The translations under genes were made by a program, and so were the position numbers. DNA of 38,140 nt from an uncultured Parabacteroides sp. (GTDB lineage: Bacteria; Bacteroidota; Bacteroidia; Bacteroidales; Tannerellaceae). The notes under the pieces are model-generated. The model saw nothing but the letters and a program-made list of their open reading frames with translations, ran no database searches and was not told the origin of the DNA. The stretch covers positions 1 through 38,140 of the forward strand of contig UQLN01000042.1 of NCBI GenBank assembly GCA_900541965.1. The letters run 5' to 3'. Shown here one piece after another: positions 25,348 through 35,706 of the stretch. How positions within the stretch are numbered: the stretch's first letter is position 1; every line of letters begins with the position of its first letter.

Positions 25348-28300
25348 ATGAAAAAGATATCGAAAACCATAAGAGTAATGAAGTTAACCTGTATACTCTT
25401 CTTTATGTCGGTCAGTATGCTTTTTGCTGCCGACTCTTATGCTCAGTCCACCTCATTGACTATGAGAGTTACTGATAAATCAATAACAGATGTTTTAGAA
25501 TCCATAGAACATCAAACAGAGTTTAAATTCTTTTACAATAGCAAGCTGGTTAATACAAACCGTAAAGTCTCGCTTGATGTTAAGAATGAAAACGTTTTTG
25601 CCGTCTTGGATCAACTGTTCAAAAATTCGAAAACCAGTTATAAAATAATTGATAAAGATGTAATATTGACAGTTGCTGATGCCGTTAAAACGGCTAAAGA
25701 TGAATATGTCGTGAAAGGAGTCGTTTTGGATCAACGTGGCGATCCTGTTATTGGTGCCAACATTGTGGAAAAAGGTACTACTAACGGAACGGTAACTGAT
25801 GCTTCCGGAAAATTCAGTTTAAATGTAGCGGATAATGCAACATTGGTAGTCTCTTATATCGGTTATGTTTCAACAGAAATACCTGTTGATGGCAAGACTT
25901 CCTTATCAATAACGCTGAAAGAAGATCAGGAAATGTTGGATGAAGTTGTCGTGGTTGGTTATGGCGTTACGAAGAAAAGAGATTTAGCGGGGGCAATTAC
26001 TTCCTTGAAAACAGATGAGATCAAAGCTGGTGTTGTAACCAGTACTGCACAATTTTTGAAAGGACGTGCTGCCGGTGTGCAGGTTCGCCAAGACTCCAAT
26101 GAACCGGGTGGTGGAATATCAATCCGTATCAGAGGAGCATCATCTATTAGTTCTAACAATGAACCCTTGTATGTTATTGACGGTTTCCAGACAGAGATCG
26201 GAAATCAGATTAATCCTGAAGATATTGCTTCTATTGAAATATTGAAAGATGCAGCAGCTACGGCGATTTACGGTGCCCGCGGTGCAAACGGTGTTGTTCT
26301 TATTACGACAAAGAAAGGTTCGAAAGGTCATTTTGAAGTGAATTACTCTTATAATGCTTCGGTAAAGAAATTGCGTAATCCTTGGGATTTAATGGATGCC
26401 CAGGCTACTATCAGCAATAGTATGAAAATGTGGGAAGAAAATGGAAGTACAGGAAATCCTCCTTACACGGCAGAACAGCTGAAGTATAAAGGTTCGGGTA
26501 TTAACTGGATTGATGAAACTACACGTTCGGCAATGACTCAGACACACCAGCTTTCAATAGTTGGAGGAAGTGATAAGCTTTCTATGGCTATTTCTGGAAA
26601 CTATATGGATGATCTGGGAGTGCTTGTAAATACTAATTTTGATCGTTTCAGTTCTCGTGTAAATTTGGAATATAAATTGACTGACCAGATTCGCTTTGGA
26701 TCCAATTTGTATGTAGCCAGATCAAAAAAGAATTATCTGAATATGGGAACTAGCAGTACGACAGATAATGTTATCTATAATATATTTATGATGTCACCTC
26801 TAATGACCCCTACGGGAGAAGATGTATTTGGTGTGAAAGGGAAAAAACCTGGTATTCTTAATGAGTTGTATGATATAGATTTTGATGATGTTACAAATAA
26901 TGTATATACTACGATTTATGGAGAGGTCGATTTGTTGAAAACATTGACAGCCCGTGTGCAATATACTTATAGTAATACGAACCGTAAATCACAAAAGTAT
27001 TATCCTAAGACAACGAATGTTGGTAAAGCAAACGGTGGCTTAGCTACAATACAGAACTGGAAAACAGATCAGCAGCAATTAGATGCATTATTGACATGGC
27101 ACCAGAATTTTAATAAAAAACACGATATTAAAGTGTTGGGAGGAACTACGTGGACTAAGTCAATCGGAATAAACGACGGGATGGAAGGTCGTGGATTTTC
27201 AACGGATGAATTTTCATTCAATAATATGGGGGCAGCCGGTTCAATAGATTGGATTAGCTCCGATCGGGAAGATAATACGACTGTATCGTTTTTCTGAATA
27301 GCAAATACATTCTTAATGCTTCTATTCGTGCAGATGCTGCTTCCAACTTTGGTAAAGGCAATAAATGGGGGTATTTCCCGTCCGGTTCAATAGCCTGGCA
27401 ACTGGGAGATGAGTCATTTATGGAATTCACTAAACCTTTATTTTATGATATAAAGTTAAGAGCTAGTTATGGTATTACAGGTAATGATGGGATTGGTAAT
27501 TATTTGTCTCAGCTGAAATATGCAATGACTGATGTTTATTTAGGGGGCGCTTCTATTGTCAAAGGCATGTATCCGTCTAATCCGGGAAATGAAGATTTGA
27601 AATGGGAATCAACTTCACAGTTAGACTTGGGTCTTGATTTCTCTTTACTAGACAAACGAATAGAGTTTAATTTTGACTATTATATCAAAAGGACTAAGGA
27701 TTTGTTGAATCCTGTATCGGTCTCAACATCTACCGGAGGTTTCACAACTATGATGGGCAATAATGGAAAGATTGAAAATAAAGGTTTTGAATTGTTTATT
27801 AAAAGCAATAATATTGCAACTCCTGATTTTTCATGGTCTACCACATTAAATGTGTCAAGAAACCGGAACAAGGTTTTGGAATTGAATAAAGGAGAGGCCC
27901 GTTATGAAACCGTTTCACCTCAAGGCTGGTATAATTGGGAGGAATATTCTATTTTGAAAGAAGGTTATGCAATGAGTTCCTTATATGGATATGTATTTGA
28001 TGGTATTATCCAAAAAGGAGAAACTTATTCAGCACAACCGACAGCTGTTCCTGGAGACCCGAAATTTAAGGATTTGGATGGTGATGGTTTGATAACGGAG
28101 AAAGACCGTAAGGTTATCGGAGATGGCAATCCGGACGTTATTTTAGGTCTGGGTAATAATTTTAATTATAAGAATTTTGATTTCTCATTTTTTTTGGATG
28201 CATCAATCGGAAATGATTTGTTAAATCTTTCACGTGTTGTCTTGGAAGATAGTAATCGTTTAATGGAATCGATGAACAGATGGACTCAGGCTAATCCTTC

Positions 28301-28634
28301 CAATACAATTCCTCGTAATAGCTGGAAAAAAGATTCGGGGATTAAATACGGCTCCTATATAAATTCCAGATTTGTAGAAGATGCAAGTTATTTAAGGTTA
28401 CAGAATGTAGAACTGGGATACTCGCTACCAATGAAGAAATGGAGTAGCGTAAATAAATATGTGAAGAACCTACGTGTATTTGTTGGTGCTCAGAACTTAT
28501 TTGCAATAACAAAATATAGTGGGTTTGATCCGGAAGTAAGTGTCAATGGTGGCAATGCAGTTGCTCAGGGATTGGACTTTAGTTCATATCCCTCTTACAG
28601 AATGTTTAATTTTGGGGCAAAAATAACTTTTTAA
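25348..28634 (+). pseudogene. susC: SusC-type TonB-dependent transporter, broken by a frameshift
   Basis: Two frames make one SusC. The first (25348-27297, 649 aa) has a signal peptide, STN domain (about 40-105), carboxypeptidase-regulatory-like domain (about 120-205), TonB-box-like DEVVVVGYG and plug (about 215-320: LYVIDGFQ, ILKDAAATAIYGARGANGVVLITTKKG), then barrel up to NTTVSFF. The second frame continues from about 27291 (FLNSKYILNASIRADAASNFGKG) to the terminal Phe at 28634. SusC proteins usually read SFFGR.NY.....KYLL here, so about seven residues are missing at the break; the frame offset fits a loss of 22 nt between TTTTC-like repeats. Apart from this the gene is complete, with the partner susD intact. 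Either the locus cannot import through this porin or the assembly has an error. Confidence 0.9.
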
Positions 28635-28645
28635 TTGAAGGTATT

Positions 28646-30334
28646 ATGAAAAAGATATTTAAAGAAGGATTTGTGTTTGTTATGATATTTTTATCAGCTG
28701 GATTTATTGTTTCCTGTAATGATACTCTGGATGAAGTTATCTATTCGGAATTAACAAATGATAATGCATTTAAAACAAATGATGATGCTATTGCGGCAAC
28801 TAATTCAATGTATCAACCTTTGCATAGTGTTTCGGCTCGTTCGATATTTTATCTGAATGATATGACTACTGATGCTTGTTATCGGGAAGCTATGGAATGT
28901 GAGGTGCTTAATGAGTTGAAGATGAGCAGTTATCAGCATGTAGGACAGTCGTGGGATGCTTATTATAGAATGATAAGCCGTGCGAACATGGTTTTGGACA
29001 AAGTGGCCCAGATGGATGAAACGCTGTTTGACGATGATCCAGAAGCAGCAAAGGCATTAAAAGCCAGATTGCTGGCAGAAGCTCATTTTATGAGAGGATT
29101 TGCTTATTATCAATTGACAGATCTGTTTTATACTGTTCCTCTTATCATAGATACTGATACTCCTGTTGAGGCGGCTGTTCCTCCTGCAACATTGGATGAA
29201 TTGGAATTGCAGATAGAAAAAGATTTGACAGAGGCGAAGAGTGTGTTACCTCAGAAATTCAGTTCAAATTTGGATGCTGGACGTCCTACTTTCGGAGCAG
29301 CAGCCGGTATGTTATGCCGTTTACATATGAGAATGGCCGGACGTAAACGTTTGTCTGGAGGTGATGCTACCGCGGACTGGCAAACTGCATTGGAAAATGC
29401 GAATGCAATATTATCTCTGAAAGGTAGTGTTTATAAGTTGCTGCCGCATGTGGCAGATGTCTTTGATGCTGAAACTAATAAAGGGCTATATAATGATGAA
29501 TTGATTTTCACGGTTCATTCTAGCCATGATCTTCCTTCCGGTTCTTCTGATATTGGAATGAATTTTACCCCTTGGGAATATGATATGGGATGGAACTTGT
29601 TCAGTGTTCCTTTACAACTGACTTGGGAGTATGAAGTGGATGACGAACGTTATTCGGAGTTGTTGGTGACAAATTTCAGAGATGTGTATGATACGGATGA
29701 AACTGTTCCGCAACACTTTTACAGAATACCGAACTCAGTCGAAGAATCAGGTGCAGTATATGAAGAATCTCCAACGAAAGTTGTAAAAGAATTAGGAGCA
29801 TCATATACAAAAAAGTATAAGTATTTACATACCGGAACGTACAATTATAGTACAGAAAATAATATGCCTTTAATTCGTTTGGCAGATATAATTCTTTGTA
29901 AGGCTGAAATTCTGAATGAATTGAACGGACCGACACAGGAATCGATTGATTTGATAAACGAAATCAGATCACGTGCTTTCCAAAGTGATATGCATAATTT
30001 GAAATTAGCAGACTATCCGAATAAAGAAACTCTGCGTAGTGCTATTTGTGATGAGCGTTTACTTGAGTTGAACAATGAAGGAGTGCGTCGTCCAGATCTT
30101 ATCCGGATGGGACTTTGGAAAGATCGTTTGGATAAATACATTGCGGGTGTTAAGTTAAGATCAGAATGGAAAGAAAAAAATGCAAAAGATCCGAGTACAG
30201 CTGATTTTTCTTCTGATTGGAAAGTCTATCCACAAGATCTTACAGAAGATGATATCAGGCGTTATTTCCCTGCTCCTAAACGTGAATTGGATTTGAATCC
30301 GGCTTTGGCTGATTGCCGTAGCTTTGCTAAATAA
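28646..30334 (+). CDS. susD: SusD/RagB-type glycan-binding lipoprotein
   Basis: The 562-residue surface lipoprotein (Cys24 in FIVSCND) captures oligosaccharide and forms the lid over its SusC. It shows the SusD pattern: DNAFKTNDDAIAATNSMYQPL near the N-terminus, LLAEAHFMRGFAYYQLTDLFYTVPL, and the C-terminal LINEIRSRAF ... DERLLELNNEGVRRPDLIRMG with the final YFPAPKRELDLNPAL. It follows susC by 11 nt. It looks intact although susC is broken. A strong hairpin follows immediately. Confidence 0.95.
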   Translation: MKKIFKEGFVFVMIFLSAGFIVSCNDTLDEVIYSELTNDNAFKTNDDAIAATNSMYQPLHSVSARSIFYLNDMTTDACYREAMECEVLNELKMSSYQHVGQSWDAYYRMISRANMVLDKVAQMDETLFDDDPEAAKALKARLLAEAHFMRGFAYYQLTDLFYTVPLIIDTDTPVEAAVPPATLDELELQIEKDLTEAKSVLPQKFSSNLDAGRPTFGAAAGMLCRLHMRMAGRKRLSGGDATADWQTALENANAILSLKGSVYKLLPHVADVFDAETNKGLYNDELIFTVHSSHDLPSGSSDIGMNFTPWEYDMGWNLFSVPLQLTWEYEVDDERYSELLVTNFRDVYDTDETVPQHFYRIPNSVEESGAVYEESPTKVVKELGASYTKKYKYLHTGTYNYSTENNMPLIRLADIILCKAEILNELNGPTQESIDLINEIRSRAFQSDMHNLKLADYPNKETLRSAICDERLLELNNEGVRRPDLIRMGLWKDRLDKYIAGVKLRSEWKEKNAKDPSTADFSSDWKVYPQDLTEDDIRRYFPAPKRELDLNPALADCRSFAK

Positions 30335-30386
30335 AATATATTTTCGGGCTATCTGATGATATTTCAGGTAGCCCGGAAATATATTT
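30334..30386 (+). terminator. Long hairpin directly after susD
   Basis: A 23-bp stem with two G-U-type mismatches (30334-30356 with 30364-30386) begins at the last base of the susD stop. No T run follows, so it may instead partially terminate, or stabilise the susCD mRNA relative to downstream genes. Confidence 0.6.
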
Positions 30387-30434
30387 AGTATGAATACAGA
30401 TAATCTTCCATTGATTATATAATACCTTACATAG

Positions 30435-31844
30435 ATGAAAACACTGAAAAACCTGTTAATTTTGTTTATTTCGATAGCTTTCTTTTCGTGTACGAAAGAT
30501 GATCCTGCTTCTGGTAGAGATGTAATAATATCGATTCAAACTGCGGTTCAGCCGGAGAATGCTTTACGAGTTGATATCACACTTCAATTGAAAAAAAAAT
30601 CATCTTGTCGGATAAACTATTGGAAGAAAGGAAACGAATTGTCAAAAAAACAAACATCTGCTTCGGAAGCAGCTTTATCACCTGTTATAACACTCGTTTT
30701 TTTGGAGCCGGAAACAACCTATTGTTTTCAGGTTGAGGCTATGTTTGATCAGGAATCTGTCATTTCTGATGAATATGAGTTTACGACGGATGCATTGCCG
30801 GTAGAGGTTCCGGTTTGCTCTATGATATCAGATAATATGAAAGAAGATGTCGATGGATATATTTTATTAATGCAGCCTGAAAATCCTGGATATGTAGAAG
30901 TTGTAAACCCGGAAGGAGTTGTCGTTTGGTATGAAAAAATGAATGAAAATGTTTTAGTTGCAACTTTCGATACTAATACAAATACTTTTTCTTGTATAAC
31001 CGGAAACCATCCGGATAAGGCTTATACAGGAAAGATGCTGGTTGTGATGGATATTTATGGAAATAAATTATTGAGAAAGAATGTAGAAAATATGTATGTT
31101 CACCATGATATTCGTCGTCTGCCTGATGGTCGATTGATTGTGATTCATTATGTACCAAAAACTTTTGATCTTTCTAAATATGGAGGAGCCATAAATGAGA
31201 AGGTTTGGGGGGATGGATATTTTATATTGGATATGGAAGGTAATGTTTTGGAGTCATGGGATTGTTTTGGCGAGTTAAACCCTCAGGATGATCCGAATAT
31301 AATGAAAACAGTTGCTATTACCGAAGTATTGGACAAGCCTATTAAATATAGGGAGGACTGGCTTCATGCTAATTCCATAAATTTTGATTCTGAAGGAAAT
31401 TTTTATATGTCATTTAACTGGCGAAGTGAGTTGTGGAAAATAGATGCAAAAACCGGTAAAGTATCTTACAGGGTTGGTAAAAATGGAAATGTGAATTTAC
31501 CGACTGAAGGAATTGCTTCTGGTATGCACAGTGTGTTTCCTGTTTCTCCCAATAAGATATTAGTATATGATAATGGGCTGACAAATCATATATCCAGAGC
31601 TTTGTTGTACAATATTGATGAGGTATCCGGAAATGTGACTATAGATTTGAATGTGCCGCTAGATGTTGCTTACACATCTCCTTATATGAGTAGTGTTCGT
31701 TTTATTAATGATAATTTATTACTTTTTGGAGGAACATTAAGTAAATGTATTGTCTTTACTACAAGAAAAGGAGAGGTTCTACGTACTTTAAGTACCATGT
31801 TTCAGTCATTCAGAGCGGACTATATTCCTGAGATAAATTACTAG
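30435..31844 (+). CDS. Arylsulfotransferase (ASST)-like lipoprotein
   Basis: The 469-residue product has a lipobox (FFSC, Cys19), a fibronectin-like N-terminal domain (about 28-120) and a beta-propeller-like domain (about 130-469) resembling arylsulfate sulfotransferases: VHHDIRRLPDGRLIVI, DWLHANSINFDSEGNFYMSF, RSELWKIDAKTGKVSYRVG. Candidate active-site histidines by analogy with ASST are His223/224, His311 and His365. ASSTs move sulfate between aryl donors and acceptors without PAPS. In a glycan locus with a sulfatase it may act on sulfate groups or be only a binding protein; I infer no specific reaction. It lies between susD and the DUF4838 gene. Confidence 0.75.
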   Translation: MKTLKNLLILFISIAFFSCTKDDPASGRDVIISIQTAVQPENALRVDITLQLKKKSSCRINYWKKGNELSKKQTSASEAALSPVITLVFLEPETTYCFQVEAMFDQESVISDEYEFTTDALPVEVPVCSMISDNMKEDVDGYILLMQPENPGYVEVVNPEGVVVWYEKMNENVLVATFDTNTNTFSCITGNHPDKAYTGKMLVVMDIYGNKLLRKNVENMYVHHDIRRLPDGRLIVIHYVPKTFDLSKYGGAINEKVWGDGYFILDMEGNVLESWDCFGELNPQDDPNIMKTVAITEVLDKPIKYREDWLHANSINFDSEGNFYMSFNWRSELWKIDAKTGKVSYRVGKNGNVNLPTEGIASGMHSVFPVSPNKILVYDNGLTNHISRALLYNIDEVSGNVTIDLNVPLDVAYTSPYMSSVRFINDNLLLFGGTLSKCIVFTTRKGEVLRTLSTMFQSFRADYIPEINY

Positions 31845-31862
31845 ATTTAAAATTGTGATATT

Positions 31863-34142
31863 ATGAGATATTTGAATTATCTATTACTTGTTTTTACATT
31901 GATAGCCTGTACAAGATCAGGTTGGGTAATAGTTTCTCCTTCGCATTCTTATAAGGTTGTTTTACCGGAAGATGCAACGACTAAGGAGAAAAAGGCTGCT
32001 GTTGTTTTACGAGATTACTTGAAAAAAATTAGTGGAAAAGAACTGCAAATATCTTCTGCCAACCAAATTGAGAGTAAAGGTAATATTGTAATTTGTAGTG
32101 AAGGAAGGGATAAGTTTACCGGTAATAAGGTTCTCGGTTTGGGGGATGACGGTTTTCATATATATACGGATAAAGGTAATCTATATATTGTCGGAGGAAC
32201 CGGGGATGGTGTAATTTATGGAGTATATAGTTTCTTGGAAGAATATCTGAATTGTCGCATGTATACAGCCGATGTACAGATTATACCGAAAAAGGAGACC
32301 TTGTTGATACCAGAGCATATAGATAATCGTCAGGTTCCGATTCTGAAACATCGATATTTGGGATACAGAGGGATGGGAGTGGGAGAATATGCTTTATGGA
32401 ATAAATTGAGTCCACCTTTAGGAACTGTTGAATCTCATTGGGGGTTATTTGCCGAAAGTTTCGGGCGTTTGTTGCTCCCGGATAAGTACTATAAAGAGCA
32501 TCCGGAATATTATGCCTATTATAATGGGAAGAGAGTTCCTTCCCAATTATGTCTTTCAAATCCAGATGTTTTGAAATTGGTAGTCGCTGATTTGAGAAAA
32601 AGAATGGCCGCCAAGCCGGATGCAATATATTGGTCGGTAAGTCAAAACGACAATGTCGGTTATTGTCACTGCGATAAATGTGCTGCAATAGATAAAGAAG
32701 AAGGAAACCCGTCGGGATCTATCATCCGTTTTGTGAACCAGGTTGCTGAACAATTTCCTGATAAAATGATTTCTACGTTGGCTTATACTTATTCGCGGGG
32801 AGCACCAACAAAAACAAAACCGGCAAATAATGTGAATATTATGTTTTGTAATATTGAGTGTAACCGGAGTTGCCCTTTGGAAAACGATTCTATCTCAGCT
32901 TCGTTCAGAAAGGATATAACAGATTGGTCTAAGATCGCGAAGAATATTTTTGTCTGGGATTATGTAATTCAGTTTAAAAATTTAGTAAGTCCTTTCCCTA
33001 ATTTGAGAACATTGCAGCCTAATCTGGAGTATTTTGTAAAACATGGTGTAACGGGTATTTTTGAACAGGGAAATCGTGAGGTGGGGGGCGAATTTTGTGA
33101 ACTTCGTAGTTATCTTCTCTCCAAGTTAATGTGGAATCCATCTTTAAATGCAGATTCTATAATTGCTGATTTCACGAATGGATATTATGGAAAAGGTGGA
33201 GTATATATCAAAGAATACATTGATTTGCTTCATAATAATCTTGAAAAGTCAGGGGATCGTTTGTCTATATTCGGAAATACGCTGGATCCTAAAAAGAGTT
33301 ATCTTTCACCGGAATGTATTCGGCAATATGGAGCTCTATTTGATCGGGCAGAGATTTCGGAACAAGATCATCCAGCTGTTTTACAACGTATAAAAACAGC
33401 CCGTTTACCTTTGACCTATGTTGAGATAGAACAAGCTCGGGTAAATCCGTTAGGTGAAGGCAGTTTGTTTAAAAAAGAAAATGGTGTATATGTCTTGAAC
33501 GATTCTTTTATAAATAAGATTAATGATTTTATTGCCTGTTGTAAAAAACAGGGAATTACTCGGTTGTCGGAGTGGCATACTACTCCTGATGAGTATTTGG
33601 AAATCATTAAATCCTATACAGATATGAACTTTAATGGAAATAAAGCATTGGGTAAGCGATATGTTATAATTCCGAATTTATCTGTAGAAAATCGAAAAGC
33701 TGCTCCTGATGTTTTGACAGACGGACTATATGGAACCAATGAATATTCATCAATGTGGCTTAGGGCAAATGAAAAGGTTTATGAAGTTATTATGGATATG
33801 GATACTTTGACATCTGTCTCTAATGTCGCGGCTCATTTTATGAATAATAATAGTAGTTCTGTCTTTTTACCGGCAAAAGTAGAGTTCTATATTTCTGAAG
33901 ATGGTTCAAATTATCAAAAAATAGGTGAGCAGAAAGGTCCTGCAGTTGTAAATACGAATGGTCCGGCTGGATCGTATGCAAGTGGAACAAAGCCTATTCC
34001 GTTGTTTTATAAAGTTGCAAATGTAGATAAGATGGCCAGATGGGTGAAAATAAAAGTTACTTCAATCGGAGATTGTCCAGTATGGCATCCTGATGTTGGA
34101 GCACCTGCATTAACAATGATTGATGAGATTGTAATACAGTGA
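31863..34142 (+). CDS. DUF4838 lipoprotein with discoidin-like C-terminus (possible endo-beta-GlcNAcase relative)
   Basis: The 759-residue lipoprotein (LIAC, Cys16) has an N-terminal GH20b/alpha-glucuronidase-N-like domain (about 20-140: EKKAAVVLRDYLKKISGKEL), a central DUF4838 barrel (about 160-460) with YWSVSQNDNVGYCHCDKCAAIDKEEG and GIFEQGN, a linker, and an F5/8-type C-like domain (about 610-759). From memory, characterised relatives of DUF4838 are endo-beta-N-acetylglucosaminidases of CAZy family GH163 acting on complex N-glycans; I cannot confirm membership here. Adjacent GH18 and GH20 genes fit an N-glycan role. The GH18 gene starts 28 nt later, so one operon is likely. Confidence 0.75.
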   Translation: MRYLNYLLLVFTLIACTRSGWVIVSPSHSYKVVLPEDATTKEKKAAVVLRDYLKKISGKELQISSANQIESKGNIVICSEGRDKFTGNKVLGLGDDGFHIYTDKGNLYIVGGTGDGVIYGVYSFLEEYLNCRMYTADVQIIPKKETLLIPEHIDNRQVPILKHRYLGYRGMGVGEYALWNKLSPPLGTVESHWGLFAESFGRLLLPDKYYKEHPEYYAYYNGKRVPSQLCLSNPDVLKLVVADLRKRMAAKPDAIYWSVSQNDNVGYCHCDKCAAIDKEEGNPSGSIIRFVNQVAEQFPDKMISTLAYTYSRGAPTKTKPANNVNIMFCNIECNRSCPLENDSISASFRKDITDWSKIAKNIFVWDYVIQFKNLVSPFPNLRTLQPNLEYFVKHGVTGIFEQGNREVGGEFCELRSYLLSKLMWNPSLNADSIIADFTNGYYGKGGVYIKEYIDLLHNNLEKSGDRLSIFGNTLDPKKSYLSPECIRQYGALFDRAEISEQDHPAVLQRIKTARLPLTYVEIEQARVNPLGEGSLFKKENGVYVLNDSFINKINDFIACCKKQGITRLSEWHTTPDEYLEIIKSYTDMNFNGNKALGKRYVIIPNLSVENRKAAPDVLTDGLYGTNEYSSMWLRANEKVYEVIMDMDTLTSVSNVAAHFMNNNSSSVFLPAKVEFYISEDGSNYQKIGEQKGPAVVNTNGPAGSYASGTKPIPLFYKVANVDKMARWVKIKVTSIGDCPVWHPDVGAPALTMIDEIVIQ

Positions 34143-34170
34143 ATTATTGAGAATAAAAACATATAGACAT

Positions 34171-35295
34171 ATGAAAAACTGGAAAATATATATATTATTG
34201 ACTTTATTGCTGGCTTCTTGTTCTTTAAAGGAAAATGCAGAGAAAGTGGACTTAAAGTTTATACACGGGACTTATTCGGTTGAATCTCGTTTGAAGTCGA
34301 AAAATGAAATAGATAAATCTGATTTTCATAACTTTCAGTTTGTTTATTTAATGGCAGCCCCCCAGTGGAGTCTTGCTGATTTTGATTTGTCTCAGGAAGA
34401 AATAAATGAGAAATATGTAAAACACCACCACTATAAGGTTTCGGAGAAGGATGGGATAGCCTTAGTTCCTTATTTGATTGACAAAGTACATGTAGATAGT
34501 TGCAAAGTACTGATTTCTTTTCCTGGTACAACATTTGATAAAATCGTAGAGAATGATGTTCGGCGGGCTAAGTTTGCGAATATGATGGCTAAATTCGTAG
34601 GAAAATATAATTATGATGGGGTTGAACTCGATTGGGAGAAAACAGTAAATCTGAAATTACACTATTTGTTTATGGAGGATATTAGAACGGCATTGAATAA
34701 GCAGGAAAAGATATTAAAAAAACCGTTATATTTAACTTCTGCACTAAATTTCGCTGAAAGTTATACGCAAGCAGAAGCTGACTCTGTCAGTAAATATGTT
34801 GATTTCTTAAATGTAATGATGTATGATATGGGAGGAGGTATTTGGGACTCTGTTGCAACCTATAATACACCGTTGCAATTGATGAAAGATTTTTCTAAAC
34901 GCTGGGATGTTTTTGATCCTCAGAAATTGTGTATAGGTTTGGCTAGTTATGGGTTTTACTATAAAGGTATATCTCCCGGGGAGAAAATGGAAAAAACATT
35001 GAATAATTATGGTAGATATATGGATTATAATGAGCTACCTCCCTTGTTACAGCAAGGATGGATAGAAGAGTATAATCCTGTTGAATGTGTCTCTTATTTC
35101 TTTTCTCCGGATCGAAAGGAGTTTGTAACGATGGACAATGAACGATCTTTGCATTCCAAAATGAGATGGATTTTTAGTAAGAATTACAAAGGAATATTCT
35201 GGTGGGAGTTTCATTCGGACTTCCAAATCATAGGAGATAAGGATGGAACGCATGCCTTAATGGATTATGTATCGCGGTTAATTGATGATAATTAA
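34171..35295 (+). CDS. GH18-family lipoprotein (chitinase/endo-beta-N-acetylglucosaminidase fold)
   Basis: I chose ATG 34171, which gives a signal peptide with lipobox LLASC (Cys17); an in-frame TTG 24 nt upstream adds nothing. The 374-residue protein has the GH18 catalytic strand NYDGVELDWEK: Asp149, Asp154 and the catalytic Glu156, with Glu152 replacing the more usual Asp in DxxDxDxE. FLNVMMYDM (about 208-216) and the terminal GIFWWEFHSD strand complete the barrel. GH18 lipoproteins of Bacteroidales often release N-glycans by cutting the chitobiose core; chitinase is the alternative. Last intact gene of the operon, followed by the terminator at 35376-35418. Confidence 0.9.
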   Translation: MKNWKIYILLTLLLASCSLKENAEKVDLKFIHGTYSVESRLKSKNEIDKSDFHNFQFVYLMAAPQWSLADFDLSQEEINEKYVKHHHYKVSEKDGIALVPYLIDKVHVDSCKVLISFPGTTFDKIVENDVRRAKFANMMAKFVGKYNYDGVELDWEKTVNLKLHYLFMEDIRTALNKQEKILKKPLYLTSALNFAESYTQAEADSVSKYVDFLNVMMYDMGGGIWDSVATYNTPLQLMKDFSKRWDVFDPQKLCIGLASYGFYYKGISPGEKMEKTLNNYGRYMDYNELPPLLQQGWIEEYNPVECVSYFFSPDRKEFVTMDNERSLHSKMRWIFSKNYKGIFWWEFHSDFQIIGDKDGTHALMDYVSRLIDDN

Positions 35296-35375
35296 TTATT
35301 CTTGTTACGGGTACAAATAGTTTTATTATACCGTTATAATATTACTGAAAGTGTGTCAAGACACACGAAACATCG

Positions 35376-35418
35376 AAATCTTCCCTGCCACAGACATCTG
35401 TAGCAGGGGAGATTTTTT
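35376..35418 (+). terminator. Intrinsic terminator of the GH18 operon, target of an intron
   Basis: The stem AAATCT-TCCCTGC with GCAGGGGA-GATTT (35376-35388 and 35403-35415) is followed by T. The T run ends exactly where the group II intron remnant begins. An additional 16-bp palindrome GTGTGTCAAGACACAC lies at 35351-35366. Confidence 0.8.
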
Positions 35419-35706
35419 GTGTTCGCCCAGCATGGGTACATTCTAATGGGTGTAAGTCCCTTACACACTCTGATAGTAGGAAGTGTTTAGCCAACGCCAA
35501 GGGTGTCCATCGTGAGTTGGAATCCAAAGGAAGGTCGTGGCAGACATCTGGTCTGACGTACAGAAACCGGATATAAGGCTAAAGGATGTGGGTAAGTCTG
35601 CACAACAAGACAAAGCCCAATAATTATCCGGAAACATCCAATGTAAATTCAGCAGGTATAAGATGGAAAGAATATATTCTTAACAGGGGAGGTCTCACAG
35701 GCGTGC
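35419..35706 (+). mobile_element. Class IIC group II intron remnant (domain I only)
   Basis: The sequence starts GTGTTCGCCC and follows the domain I order I recall for class IIC introns such as the Oceanobacillus one: CCCAGCATGGGT, GGGTGTAAGTCCC, TTAGCCAACGC..AAGGGTGTCC, GTTGGAATCCAAAGGAAG, GGTCTGA, ATAAGGCTA, ACAAGACAAAG, then TTCTTAACAGGGGAGGTCT. Domains II-VI and the reverse-transcriptase ORF are absent. Insertion just downstream of a Rho-independent terminator, in the same orientation, is the known habit of class IIC introns. The loss of the 3' part with the adjoining gene's 5' part points to one deletion ending near 35706. Confidence 0.8.

Noticed and set aside
27286..27300. Programmed frameshifting in susC
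   Set aside because: Changing frame alone would not restore the missing GR.NY segment; a short deletion explains both the frame and the missing residues.
34147..34170. Upstream TTG start for the GH18 gene
   Set aside because: The added residues are not part of a signal peptide; ATG 34171 gives a normal lipoprotein start.
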